From Flabesymbios commensalis (Eukaryota > Annelida > Polychaeta > Terebellida > Flabelligeridae): a stretch of 64,000 nt of DNA. The first letter of the stretch is position 1, and each line of letters begins with the position of its first letter. The notes under the pieces are model-generated. The model saw nothing but the letters and a program-made list of their open reading frames with translations, did no database searches and was not told the origin of the DNA. The translations under genes and the position numbers were made by a program. Location of the stretch: contig OZ024909.1 in the NCBI GenBank assembly GCA_964017125.1, positions 56,685,122-56,749,121 on the forward strand, read 5' to 3'. Shown piece after piece: positions 23,141 to 34,424 of the stretch.

Positions 23141-23454
23141 CGATGGGAATAGGTGTTGTTTTGGGGTCTGTGGCAGTGGCTTCCTTAGTGGTGGTGCTGC
23201 CGGAGCCGGGAGTGGCGGTCAGTGTGGTACTGGGGATGTTCATTGTGGACACGCTGGGGACTGTAACAGTGGGCATTGTGGTCGTACTCTCAACAACGGT
23301 CGTTGTTATTGACATAGTGGTTGTTGTACTTTCTCCTATTGTTGTTGTACTCAGCGTTGTCGTGGCATTTTCGTCTGCCGTTGTCATTTCTGGAGGATCG
23401 AGTGCGACGGAAGAAGTGGTCCAGAAAGTACTTTTATCTTTCAGAACGGTTGCA
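23141..23454 (-). CDS. Reeler protein, exon 4 (end of Reeler domain plus mucin-like stalk)
   Basis: After the acceptor (CTTGTGATTTAG) the frame opens with ATVLKDKSTFW, the conserved end of Reeler domains (ATxVxxxxTFW). It then becomes a Thr-rich stalk with runs such as TTLSTTTIGESTTTTMSITT and STTTMPTVTVP. The first base T completes codon CTT from exon 3. The donor is GTAAGT (23140-23135), phase 1. The plus-strand frame 23101-23487 is its antisense shadow. The stalk is probably heavily O-glycosylated, inferred from composition. Confidence 0.85.
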
Positions 23455-24070
23455 CTAAATCACAAGAAAATTAGAAACATTCACTGAATCGATGTTGGAT
23501 GGTTGTAATATAATAGCCTGTCATAGGGTGTACTGGGACGATAATTGTCCACACTACAGTGATAATGATGTATTTAAGCTGTTATTAAACTATTATTATT
23601 GGTACCGTGATTTACACACACTATAGATAAATTAAAGACACATAGCACAACCAATTATCCCTTAATTTTTATTTTATTTGTTTTATTTTTTTTTTCGCTC
23701 ATAGGCTATACAAAATTTCTCTTTTTGCATTATATATGTGCATCAACTAACCATTCAAACGTTGTTACTATTAGTGTTATTTATATGTAGGACCAATAAA
23801 TCAAATAGCTATATACATCAGCAGTATCTCATACGAAGGTGTCTACTGTACTATCTATACAGACTTTTTACCCGGCTGATACAGCCTCAGGCCGGGGTCA
23901 TGGGACCTGTAGGCCTATCGTACCTGCCCCGGTAAGATACAGAGCCCATGACCCTCTGGAGAATACAACTAGGTCGGGCTGCTATGCGGGGCCATACAAT
24001 TTTAGCCATCTATACTATAATAGAATAAGGATTATTAGGCTATGTCGGTGGTTGAACGAACCTCCTGAGT

Positions 24071-24133
24071 TAGTGGGTGACGGGGAATAGCGATATGGTC
24101 ACTGACCATATCGCTATTCCCCGTCACCCACTA
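24071..24133. repeat. Perfect 63-bp palindrome
   Basis: Two 31-base arms (TAGTGGGTGACGGGGAATAG...) match perfectly around a single central base at 24102. No related copy is seen in the window. Confidence 0.9.
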
Positions 24134-24337
24134 TTTACCTCACGCAAAGCATTCACATTTTGACATGGTTGTAACGTTATTAAAAACTTTAAAGGATATG
24201 TTTTGGTGCCTTAAACCAGTGTTCAACTGCAAAATGCGCATGCCTGGGACGGTCAAAAGTAGGCCAACAGTTGCCTATTGAGTACAGATTGACGGCATTA
24301 ATATAGCCACTGAACTGATTACAAGATACTACTTAAA

Positions 24338-24432
24338 CGAGACATTGATCCAATGCTGTTTTAATGCTAGGCAAACTTCTGCGACACTGGCCCAACATTG
24401 AACCAACATTGAATAAATGTACAATGTTTAAG
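24338..24432. mobile_element. MITE A inside T3 copy 3
   Basis: ATTGATCCAATGCTGTTTTA and CCCAACATTGAACCAACATT flank a TTCTGCGACACTGG centre. Confidence 0.75.
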
Positions 24433-24449
24433 AGAAACTCCCCCTGCAG

Positions 24450-24557
24450 CCCAACAAACACAAGACATTTGTATAACATTTATACAACGTCGGCCCAACG
24501 TTTTCGACGTTGGTCCAACATTGCATGAAGTCATACAAATGTTTTGTGTTTACTGAG
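24450..24557. mobile_element. Palindromic MITE, family B
   Basis: CCCAACAAACACAAGACATT to ATGTTTTGTGTTTACTGAG with a CCCAACGTTTTCGACGTTGG centre. Confidence 0.85.
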
Positions 24558-24914
24558 TGTCACTACAAGCTTTTGGGGTCAAGCAGTTTCCAAATCCCCC
24601 CAGTAATACAGTCAGTTTGTTTGCAAGCCAGCGACCAAGTAGGGGCAAGGACAAAGTGCTTTGAATTATTAACTCATAGATGTCGCTCAAGTATATATGA
24701 ACTTGCTGTGATTTGAGAACTTGCTCTTAATGAGGCTTTGGGTATGAAACGCATATTTAGTATTATTATGGAATAGGGCCTTGGCCTACCCACGGGCACT
24801 ATTGCCTTCTGGGGGACCCTTGTCCCGCAAATGTTGACAGTTGACCACACCTTTAATTTGACTTCTAATCAATGTTCATCACAATTTCTGGCTGATGTCT
24901 GTGTCCACTACAAG

Positions 24915-25370
24915 TGAGCACGGCACTAACCCAATGCCTGTGCAATGCTGGTCCGCCGTCTCCGGCGCCGGCCATCACCTATTCAATGCCGAGGAGTGTC
25001 AATGTGCCCAAAGAGTACACGCTGCAACCGATCCAATGACGGCTAAATGTTGGGCCAGCGTCGCTGGCGCTGGCCAGCATCGATTCGATACTGGGCATGG
25101 CATCTTGTTGGCTGGGCGCACCTGACTACAATGGGCCGTGTAGCCTATAAACGATACACCGACCCAATGCCGTCTCAATGTTGGCCCAACAACACTGGTA
25201 CAACCCCACCCAGCATTGTATCACAACGCATGTCCACCAGGAGGAAGGTATATGCGGGTTGCAGTGTCTTCAGCTGCACAAAAGCGCAGGGCATTCAAAA
25301 CAAAGGTTGGATTGATGTTGGGGAAGTGTCGTAAACAGTGGCCCAACATTAAACTAGCATTGTGTCAGCC
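24915..25370. mobile_element. Cluster of MITE A copies and fragments
   Basis: Three family-A-like palindromes or halves: AACCCAATGCCTGTGCAATG...CGCCGGCC (24930), GATCCAATGACGGCTAAATG...GCGTCGCTGGCGCTGG ending TTGTTGGCTGGGC (25030-25120), and TTGGATTGATGTTGGGG...CATTAAACTAGCATTG (25305-25365), plus a half at 25150. The overlapping frames here are not genes. Confidence 0.6.
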
Positions 25371-25789
25371 TTTTGGTTCATTCTATTTTCAATAACACTC
25401 TGCAAAGACCTAAATTGCTTTTTTTACTATCCAAAACTTACTCATACACGTCAGTGACATTGTTACACGTGTTTTGTAGGCCTATACAGCAGCAAAAAGC
25501 GTTAGCATGGTTAGCATTTTCTTTATCAGGCTGGAACCATGCTAATTACAGTGTTTACCTATATACTCATACAGTAATCAACGTTTTTTCAATTCTATAT
25601 TTGCTATATTCATGGTTTTTTTTTGTACAGGCTGAAGTGTTTTTATTATGACAGTGAGGACTACTTCCTAGCGGAGCACGGGTCAAAGCTAGTGATATAA
25701 TATTATAACTATTACACCCAGATACCCAGCGCCCGGAGAGAATCTTCATATCCAAATGCTCAGCATCCCGATTGGATGATATTAAGGCA

Positions 25790-25990
25790 AATATCTGCCT
25801 GCTCCTAATAGTCTAGACCCAGAATCCGAAAAGTTCCATATAAAAGTTGCTGAGTGCATTTTTCAGTAAAAGCAAGTGACATATTCTTTTTTATGTAATT
25901 TTAACTCCTGAATCCGAAAAATGACGTTACTCAGCTGTATTATGATGCGTTATGCCTCAAAATGGCGATTCAATGTATCATCACTGTCAA
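25790..25990 (+). repeat. Interspersed repeat Y, copy 1
   Basis: GTCTAGACCCAGAATC, TGCATTTTTCAGTAAAAGCA, AGTGACATA, AATGACGTTACTCAGCTGTA and ATGATGCG recur as an inverted copy at 34070-34230. Confidence 0.65.
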
Positions 25991-26469
25991 TACAAATGGT
26001 TGGATGTTATTTGGGTTACTTCGTGTATTTAGGTCAAATAAATCTACAGAGCGTGTTTACAAACCAGTATTTCGATGCAATGTATATTAAAATGGCAATT
26101 CAAGATGGCTGCCCCATGCAACAACCTAATTCTGTATGTGTGGCTAAGCCAGCCTGTCGACCTCTGTAGCATGTGTTCTGAGTCTCACAGAGTCTCAGAG
26201 ATGACGATGAGTTGTTGTCTGGTAGAAGAAATCCTCTATATGTTTTTGAGGGTATTATATGGTGGACAAGTTTTTCTTGAGCATGGATGTCATGATACAG
26301 AGGACCAGGAAGAGAATGAAAAACGTGAGAGCAGTGAAGATTTTCAACATGTAGAGTACTTAGCCCAGCACAATATCTCGTATATGGCTGTAGTGGTTGA
26401 AAACAGTGGACACCTAAGCATGTTGGTCTAGCCAGTACGCTACACCAGATGATCAGATCAAAACAGCCA

Positions 26470-26865
26470 GCTACTCTGTTCCACGGAATACAGCGTTCGC
26501 TCATCGATATCTGCTCGATCACTGAAGTTAAGCGACGTCGCGCCCGGTTCATAAGTGGCAGGGTGACTGCCTGGGACTGCCAGGTGTCGTATACACTATC
26601 GTGGGGCTCAGAGAACCACGTAAATCAGATGGCACGTCTGACTGACTTTGAGTTGGACGTAAAAGAACCTCAATAGACGTAGGCGCAGTTTCCATCCGGC
26701 GAGGCCCCAAAAAATCCACAATATGGAGTACTTGGCACATATATATGGCCATAAATGATATCATGAATGATAACAGGCCTTGCTAAGTTACTCCCGTGGC
26801 GCGATAGCACAATAGTGCGTACTGCCACGTAATATACAGATACAGATACAGATACAAGGCAGGTC
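26470..26865 (+). mobile_element. SINE with a 5S-rRNA-like head (5S pseudogene portion about 26478-26592)
   Basis: TCGATCACTGAAGTTAAGCG (26515), GCGCCCGGTTCATAAGTGGC and AGGGTGACTGCCTGGGACTG follow the 5S rRNA internal promoter order (A-box/intermediate region GAAGTTAAGC; C-box TGGATGGGTGACCGCCTGGGA). Divergence excludes a functional 5S gene. An unrelated body follows and the unit ends in (ACAGAT)n near 26835-26860, as SINEs do. The SINE3 class is known for 5S heads; membership is inference. Confidence 0.65.
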
Positions 26866-26869
26866 ACAT

Positions 26870-29800
26870 AATTAGCTACAAAGATTTACTTTGTGTTGAT
26901 ACATCTTTAGCAGAGTATACATTGAAGACCATGAGGGCGGGGGCCCTAGGGTAGTGGTTAGCACCGATGCCTTTAACGCCAGAGTTCGGGGTTCGGTTCC
27001 TGGTCTCGGCGGTTTGAAAGAAACAAAAAATGTTTCTTCCCCGTCCACGTGTGGAATTCAGTATTGTGGGGAGCATCTATGACCTAGAGGTAGCATGCTC
27101 GGCCTCAGACCGCCGGGGCTCGAATTTCGAATTCTGTGTCTGGAGGACAGTGTCATCTCAATCATCTCACCATCCTCAGGAGGTTATCCTGGCCCAGTTT
27201 AGCCTATATGTGCAAAAGGTGGCCTAAAGCCCGATTCATTTCATTTTTGAAGACCATGAATTTGGATAATGGTTCTGTGATTCCTCCAAATTTGCCTCCT
27301 GGAAAATTTGTTCACTTAACTGCAGTTAATGTGGATATTTATGATGCCACACTTGATGGCAAAAATACGTTTCATGCGACACATATGGCTGCATGGCAGC
27401 GAGGTCCAACTCCTGATTTGATGTTGAATGATATGAAACCATCCAAAAAACAAGTCTTAAATGTACCTGCGGCGATGGAAAGGTCATCAACTTTAAACTT
27501 ACCTGAAGACAAAGTGCAACCAAACTTAGCCAAACCAGTCGAAATGATTTGGTTTGACAATCCAGCCACGGACTCTGTTCAAACGCGACATGCCAAAGCT
27601 GTAGACATTGCATTTCTCCTCAAACGTCAGTCAGGTGAGAATAAAACTGGGTGGACTGAATTTAATCAATCATGGACCCAAACAAATCCTGGTAAAAGTG
27701 CACTTGGGTATATGCCTATCATACATGCACCAGCACATGAGATTGACACTTTAAATACGGTTGTCAGGCGATGTATGTACGTGGCAACACAGCTTGGGCA
27801 GGTCTATGTTGTCTTGACAGTTGACCAAGCACTATATTATACATTGATGCAACTGAAGTGGATGGTGCCTGAATATAAAGATAGATTGATACCTCGTCTT
27901 GGTGGATTTCATATTTTATTAAACTTCCTCAAAGTCATTGGTCAGCATATGAAAGGATGTGGTAAAGAAGACGCATGGGTTGAAAGTGGCATCCTTGGCC
28001 CCAACTCATGTGAGCAAGAGATGTCTGGCAAGCATTACAAAAAAGTGTCCGAACCCATAAACTTACATGTCAGGCCATCTGGCGGCTGCTTCATCCACAT
28101 ATGATAGACTACTTCAGAAAACATGATCCAACTTTTGAAGCAGAAACCCGCCATTTCATTGACCAGGAAAATCATGATAACTCGAACTAATCGAGATTCT
28201 GAGCACAGACCAGTTACATGAAATGTTGACCAGTTTTATTCAGGAAAATGAGACAAATGCCAATTTTAGCTTCTGGTGGCAATACATGGAGTTGGTTGCA
28301 ATACTGCTAAGATTCCCTAGAGCTCAGCGAGATGGACTATGGGACTTCCCTTTGTCTACATTTGGCTCAATGCTACCATACTTCATGATGTATGATCACC
28401 CTAACTATGCCCGCTGGGGTCCAGTATACCTGGCAGACATGCAGACATTGCCCGAGTCTGTCTTGCAGGAATTCAGAGAAGGTAACTTTGATGTCAAGAG
28501 AGGTGACTCCAAATTCAACCAGGTGTCGCCAGATCAGAGTCAAGAATGGTTGAATGGTACTGGGAAATCTGGTGGTGGCATAGTTGGCATAACCAAGTCT
28601 TACATAGACACCTTTAGCTCTCAGTCGCTGGGCCTTGTCGTACAATTTGAGGTCACACATCGCTGCTGAAAACAGGGCTATGTTTCAGATGGAACCCAGT
28701 GCCAGTAATACAGGGCATAGTGAGAGTGGGATAAGTAGAAAGAAAAAAAATATTGATCATGAGGATGGTCTGCTTCATATCTTGCAGAGATTTAACCTGT
28801 TTTCATGGGGAATCAGCAACCATGTCCTCCAGAATATCGCCACAAAAGATTTGGTAACCACCCAAATCCAAGGTGCCCTACTGCAGGCAGAAAGCAAAGG
28901 CCAGGCTCAATTGACACAATTTGTGAGTAAACAGCTACTGATGCGACAACAAGAATCACAACAAGCTGTTCAGCGTTTTACAATGCTTAATAACTGCATA
29001 TGGAGCCGGCCGTAGTGTTGACATGTAGATGGTGATGCAGCATGAGCTTCTACCAGTTTCTATTGCTCTTGCTTTGCACTGGTGCCAAGTCAATTCTAGC
29101 TGATGTGCTTCTCAGTGGTATCAACTGTCCTGAATCTATTGAAGCAAAAGGGTCATCCTGCTTAATAATCGATGGCAATGCTCTTATAGTAGCGATATGA
29201 AAGCCACAAGATGCCAAAACGGTTGGAGATCTTGCTGATGTCTTCATGGGTGTTGTCATGCATTATGGCAGAGCTTGTCAACAAATACATGTTACATTTG
29301 ACATATATTGGACAGATTCCATCAAGTCAGCTACAAGAGAAAAACGCACTGACAAAAGACATCCAAAGATAGGAATTAAAGATAGGAATGTCTCTCTTCC
29401 CCAAAATTGGGACAACTTTCTTGCCCTTACTGAAAACAAGGTAGACCTTGCTAAGTTTCTTTCAAATAAATTGTTTGAAGGGGTTCCTCTTGATAAACTG
29501 ATTGTTGTTAGTAGAGGGTTTGAAGATGAAAAGGATGTTGGCTGTTCCAGACAAGATGTGGATGTGTCGGCTTTAATAGCAACACATGAGGAAGCAGACA
29601 CTCGCATAATCTTACATGCAATAAATGTTGATGTTGACACACTGATTGTTTCGGTGAGAAACACTGACGTCCTGTTGCTGTTGTTATCATATTCACCTCT
29701 GATAACATGTAAGGACATTTGGATGATGACAGGTACAGCAAAGAAAAGAAAGTATATTCCAATAAGAACCTTAGCTGGCCAAATGCCTTCAAGATCTCTC

Positions 29801-30400
29801 CCATCACTCCCTTTTCATGTAATTACAGGGTGTGACTCAACTTCATTCATCAGTGGTCACACCAAAAAGTCTGCATGCTCAGCATTTAAAGTTTACTACA
29901 AGTTGCTATGTGGTCTTTGAGAAGGACCACTTACTGATCAAAAGATAAAAGATGCTGAGAAATTTGTATGCTGGTTGTACAATGTGAGTGACATTGTATG
30001 TACGACCAATGAGGCACGATTTTTACTGTTTGGTTTGGAAAACTAAGCAGCCCTGAATCATTACCAACAACTAGTGATGCCTTAGAAAAACATATAAAGA
30101 GAACTCATTACTAAAGTAAGGTGTGGAAATGTGCGAATGTTACAACCCCTCAGCTTCCACATCCAGATACATTGGGATGGAGCATCACTGATGGCAAGCT
30201 TTCACCAATCTTGATGACAATTGACCTTGTTCCAAAAGCTTGCATAAAGATAATTTCGTGCCAGTGTTTGAAAGGTTGTGGCACCATGCGCTGCAAGTGT
30301 CGCAAAACAATTTATCTAGTCACAGAAGTGCAGAATATTGTTTTGTTATTATATTCGCTTAATATCAAACTCAAAACAAATGGTCCATAAATAACTGTTA
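26870..30400 (+). mobile_element. Decayed multi-copy-type element with FEN-like and CXC parts (fossil)
   Basis: A degenerate coding remnant, broken in several places, of a protein family I recall as multi-copy in cnidarians and other invertebrates; its transposon class is unknown to me. Parts in order: 26870-28100, a conserved globular part (GYMPIIHAPAHEIDTLNTVV, LGGFHILLNFLKVIGQHM); 28220-29015, a middle part (LLQAESKGQAQLTQFV); 29190-29920, a part with acidic motifs in FEN1/XPG/PIN-like order (EEADTR, NTDVLLLLL, TGCDST); and 30120-30390, a tesmin/CXC-like motif (CLKGCGTMRCKCRK). A SINE is inserted at 26935-27246. Nuclease ancestry is inference from motif order. Confidence 0.6.
26935..27246 (+). 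mobile_element. Dimeric tRNA-type SINE with 13-bp target duplication
   Basis: It is flanked by perfect direct repeats TTGAAGACCATGA (26922-26934 and 27247-27259). Unit 1 has an A-box-like TAGGGTAGTGGTTAGCAC and B box GGTTCGGTTCC (26992). Unit 2 has GACCTAGAGGTAGCATGC and B box GGCTCGAATTTC (27117). The 3' end is GCCCGATTCATTTCATTT. It interrupts the fossil element, so it is younger. Other copies are at 48334-48544 and 53095-53405. Confidence 0.85.
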
Positions 30401-30628
30401 CATTGAAAAAAAAAAGTTTCTGCTAAGAATATTGTTGAAGCTTTTTTTGTTGTTGAAAAATGCCTATCATTTATAGCTTGGAAGATGTTTGAAGACATGT
30501 ACTCAGACACCTAGCTGTGGACTTGACATATGCATCTAAAACCAAAACAAGTTATTTGCTGGACATAAAATGATAATATGCAAATATTTATTCAATGATT
30601 TGGAGGGACATTAAACTGACTAGTAAAC

Positions 30629-33600
30629 TAGCCCAGTTGGACTGAGAGTGGTATTCCACTACAGTCCAGGATAGAGGCATTAAACAAGCCCCTGGTTGGA
30701 TTTTTACGCTATAAAAGTCATACAAGGACAAATATAATAGCAAAATAAAACCATCTTCATCTATCCAGTTGTCTTCTACAGGCAGACTCCTTGATATCAC
30801 ATATATGTGCTATGAGTTCAGAACCCCCCTCTTCCCTGCCCAACTCCTGCAGGCCAGACAATCTGACCTGAGTGTGACCTCCATACCACAGTCAGTAAAC
30901 CGGTGACGTCATAATGAATATTCATGTTGCTCGCACCCCCTCCTTTTCGTACCTGCATCACACACACCTGTTGTCAAGGTCTGACCTGACTGGGCAGGGT
31001 GAATAAAACATACCTTGCGCATTCCCTGTATGTCAGCTAATTGTCGGGTATATTAGTTTACCGATTTCAGCGCTGAGAATAGAATATTTAAACACATAGA
31101 CCAACTACCGATAATACTGTCTTCAGTTCAACCATGATCGTCATGTGTTCACTGTTGATTGCTGTACGCTGTTATGCGGGCATGCGTGGTGCAATGTCAA
31201 AAATCTCTCAGTATACTCTGACTACAGCCATGACAAAAATAAATGAACTATGTCGAAATATTTATACACATCTGAGTACAAAATCTACAGCTCACATAAA
31301 TCGGTATAAAATGAAACGCAACTGATCAGAACATTATCCCACATCGCAACAACCAAGAGATTGTAATTACAGCCGGGCGATTTTACAGTAGGCCTATATA
31401 TAGGATATTTATTTTAATTCTGATATTTATTTGTGTTTTTTAATGGTCCAAACATGGACACATGTTACTTATGCAACGATAACTTTGAAAAAGAAGCCAA
31501 AGGATGGAATCGGACGAAAATTTCAGCTTTCACCAGTTCACGATCGATGGCCGTGAATTCCATGAAAAACGTTACCAAACACATAAAAATGAAATTTCTC
31601 ATTTCGCCATTGAAATGCTTTCTCTGCCAAGTAATCATATTGGAGCTTGTGAACGGAATAAAAACAATATCAACCGTCTATTATATTTACGAAAAAAATC
31701 GACCTCATTCAGATCTATGGGATTTTAAAAAGTGCGCCGTTTTGTTTGCAGTCGAATGCGCTGATGTGTCTTATTTTACTTCAACGTCAGTAATTTGTTT
31801 CATCAATAAAACTTTAATATCGTAGCCATGAATGTTTAAATCGGCCTGAATCCTACCATATGGAGATCTTAACTTATGTTCTACAAAATATCGCAACAAA
31901 CAAACTGATGTTTTTTAGAAGTAACACAAAATTTTAATGACCCTGTGTGATTACGTAACGAAAACCTAAACTTTTGAATGTAATTATTTATGTGTTGCTT
32001 TTATTTATGTGAAAGCACTGGAGTGAGCTAAAATATGAGTTGTGGTTACCTTTATCACATTTATTTTATACTAGGTCGCTTGTGAACAGTGTAAATGCCG
32101 TTACGTAATCACAAAATTCACCGTCACGTAATCACAAAAATGACAAACATTATGCAATTGTCATGTAATTTTCCATATCATTCGTTCTGTGTTGCCATAG
32201 TACGCACAGGGAGCTGAATGAGGTCACATATGAGTGTTGTGGATATAGTTATATCAATATTACCTTGCGTAAGTTGTTTCGAATGAGAGAGAGTAGTGGT
32301 CATTACGAAATCACAAAAATCACCGTTATGTGATCACATACATGACAAATAGGTCACAATATGTCAAGCAGAGATTGTGTTAATTTTGATATAAAATTAA
32401 ATTACTATGTAATAAAATGCGCTTACATGCAGGGGTCAGATATGACTTTTGTTTTTTTATCACTTTTGTGACGGGTGAAATCCTTTAATCGATTTCATGA
32501 TTGAAAATTAGGTCAAAGCGGCCATCTTGAATTTTTAATTTTTTAAAATTGCTTGAAATATACTAAATAAGTCTAAAATATTGAATTATATATTATTATT
32601 AACGTTTCAGAGCATGTGTGAGTCCAATCAAAATAATATATATATATTTACAGTGCAATAGCGGCCATATTGGATTTGTCCATTGTTTTAATTGTTAAAA
32701 TTATTATATTTTGTACAAAATTATATTATATTGGAAAATTTGCATTAATAAAACATATCAACCTATGTTATTCAGAATGCATAGGCCTACTGTAAGATTT
32801 TTACATCATATGGAGAAAACAAAATGAATCGAGCTCAATTAATTTTTAAGTTATTAGCATATCAATATTATATAGTAAGCTACTAAACACGAATACTGAT
32901 TACGTAACGCACAGAGATGTGATAACGTAACGATGTTATTTGTTCATAGGAAACATGTTAGTGAGCAATTTTGGTAAAAATAGTGTTGTTCGTATTCTAC
33001 AATAGATTAATTTCAATATAAGACTCAAAATGTTTTTAATTTCTTTGATATTTCAGCTGGGTTTTTATCTGAAAACCCACAAATTTCTACGCTTCCATTT
33101 CCACGTGATTACGTAACGGTTTTCTCAGAGGTTGTTACTCCTTTATGGGTAATGAGACTGGTTAATGCATGATGTGGTATTGTTGACAAATGTCACATTA
33201 TGTCATACGTGTAGGCTATATTAACAAAATACATCTAGTAATGCCTTCAGGCAGTGCGAGTTGAAATCTCAAAAAATGTGTTTAACTCGTGATTACGTAA
33301 CGCTGGAATTCACGTGGCTAAGTAGCCTACTGTGGCAATACACCCGGAGCAGGTGATTTCATATGCCATACGTGCATAAAATCTATAAAAATGTCCCCAC
33401 AATTTGTATAAATGTTTCGACATGGTTCATTTATTTTTGCCATGGCTGTAGTCAGAGTATACTGAGATATTTTTGATATTGCACAGCGCATGTCCGCATA
33501 ACAGCGTGCAGCAATCAACAGTGAACACATAGCGATCATGGTTGAACTGAAGACAGTATTAACGGTAGTTGGTCTATTGTGTTTAAATATTCTATTTTCG

Positions 33601-33787
33601 GCGCTGAAATTGGTAAACTAATATACCCGACGATTAGCTGACATACAGGGAATGCGCAAGGTATGTTTTATTTTGCTAATATATTTGTCCTTGTATGATT
33701 TTTATAGCGTCAAAATATAACCACGGGCGTGTTCAATGCCTCTTTCCTGTACTGTAGTGGAATACCACTCTCAGTCCCACTGGGCTA
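30629..33787. mobile_element. hAT-like non-autonomous element with long inverted arms
   Basis: The 8-bp target duplication TAGTAAAC lies at 30621-30628 and 33788-33795. Ends begin TAGCCCAGTTGGACTGAGAG and the complement of TAGCCCAGTGGGACTGAGAG. Arms of about 400 bp (30629-31275 less an insertion; 33404-33787) are highly similar, sharing GTATGTCAGCTAAT and ACTGTCTTCAGTTCAACCAT. The interior carries about nine copies of TGATTACGTAACG on both strands (near 31953, 32099, 32125, 32303, 32899, 32921, 33110, 33292). The mirrored short frames starting MI(V/A)MCSLLIA are arm sequence, not genes. An 8-bp duplication plus TAG ends suggests hAT. Confidence 0.85.
30751..31001 (+). mobile_element. Interspersed repeat X, copy 2, nested in the hAT-like arm
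   Basis: The other arm reads GCAAAATAAAACATACC without interruption. Here AATAAAA (30744-30750 and 31002-31008) brackets 251 bp matching 8745-8982. This fixes the boundaries of repeat X and its 7-bp target duplication. Confidence 0.85.
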
Positions 33788-33795
33788 TAGTAAAC

Positions 33796-34069
33796 TATTT
33801 TTAATTATTAACTAGATAGTAAGATAAATAATATCAAAGAAATTGAACAAAATCTGTCTATTACAATTTGGTGAGGGATAGGTAAAATTAAATTTTCGTG
33901 GATGGCCGCCATTTTGAACTTCCATATTTAAGTATATAAATTAATACTACCCATCATTACAAACATGAATAATATCGGTACTTTTACTCTGGAAGTCAAA
34001 ATACACAAGTAGAACAAAACATAATTCTTCTAAGTGGATTAAAACTGATAACATTGTGATTTTCATTTT
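33796..34069. other. Reeler-gene intron, nothing recognised
   Basis: Contains GGCCGCCATTTTGAAC-type words seen near other repeats. Confidence 0.3.
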
Positions 34070-34235
34070 TGTAGATGGCGGCCATTTTGAGACATATCGC
34101 ATCATAGTACAGCTGGGTAACGTCATTTTTTTAATTCAGGGGGTCAAAATACATAAAGATGACTATGTCACTTGCTTTTAGGCCTACTAAAAAATGCACC
34201 CCAATGTTCGATTATCTGAATATGGGCCTAGACTA
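34070..34235 (-). repeat. Interspersed repeat Y, copy 2
   Basis: Inverted match to 25790-25990: CGCATCATAGTACAGCTG, GTAACGTCATTTTTTTAATT, GTCACTTGCTTTTAGGCC and AAAAAATGCACCCC. Confidence 0.65.
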
Positions 34236-34424
34236 TAATATCGATGTTTGTGGTATTTTAATTGCATGTCGCATTGCATTTCCGTATTGCATGTCGCATT
34301 GCCGTATTGCGCATAGGTCTACATAATTCTAGCCCGGGTGGTCTTTCGGGACTCTTAAAGCAGGTGTGTCGTTTAGCTTCACTGAGCAGTAAAGCCACTT
34401 GTTTTAATTTCTCTGATTTAGATC

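Larger units (their letters stand above)
24215..24852 (+). mobile_element. TTAA element T3, copy 3 (with two MITEs)
   Basis: Bounded by TTAA (24211-24214 and 24853-24856), with imperfect inverted ends AAACCAGTGTTCAACTG and CAGTTGACCACACCTTT. It carries the family A MITE at about 24338-24432 and the family B MITE at 24450-24557, the same pair as copy 1. Confidence 0.85.

Noticed and set aside
23101-23487. Val-rich 128-residue plus-strand frame
   Set aside because: Antisense of the Thr-rich Reeler exon, whose splice phases fit the minus strand.
25047-25334. Plus-strand frame of 95 residues
   Set aside because: Translation of clustered MITE A copies.
26100-26552. 150-residue minus-strand frame
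   Set aside because: It runs antisense through the 5S-headed SINE and matches no family.
26478-26592. Functional 5S rRNA gene
   Set aside because: Too many changes at conserved positions and embedded in a SINE-like unit.
31134-31325. Signal-peptide-like frame (and its mirror at 33327-33539)
   Set aside because: Both are the inverted arms of the hAT-like element; the similarity reflects the arms, not a gene.
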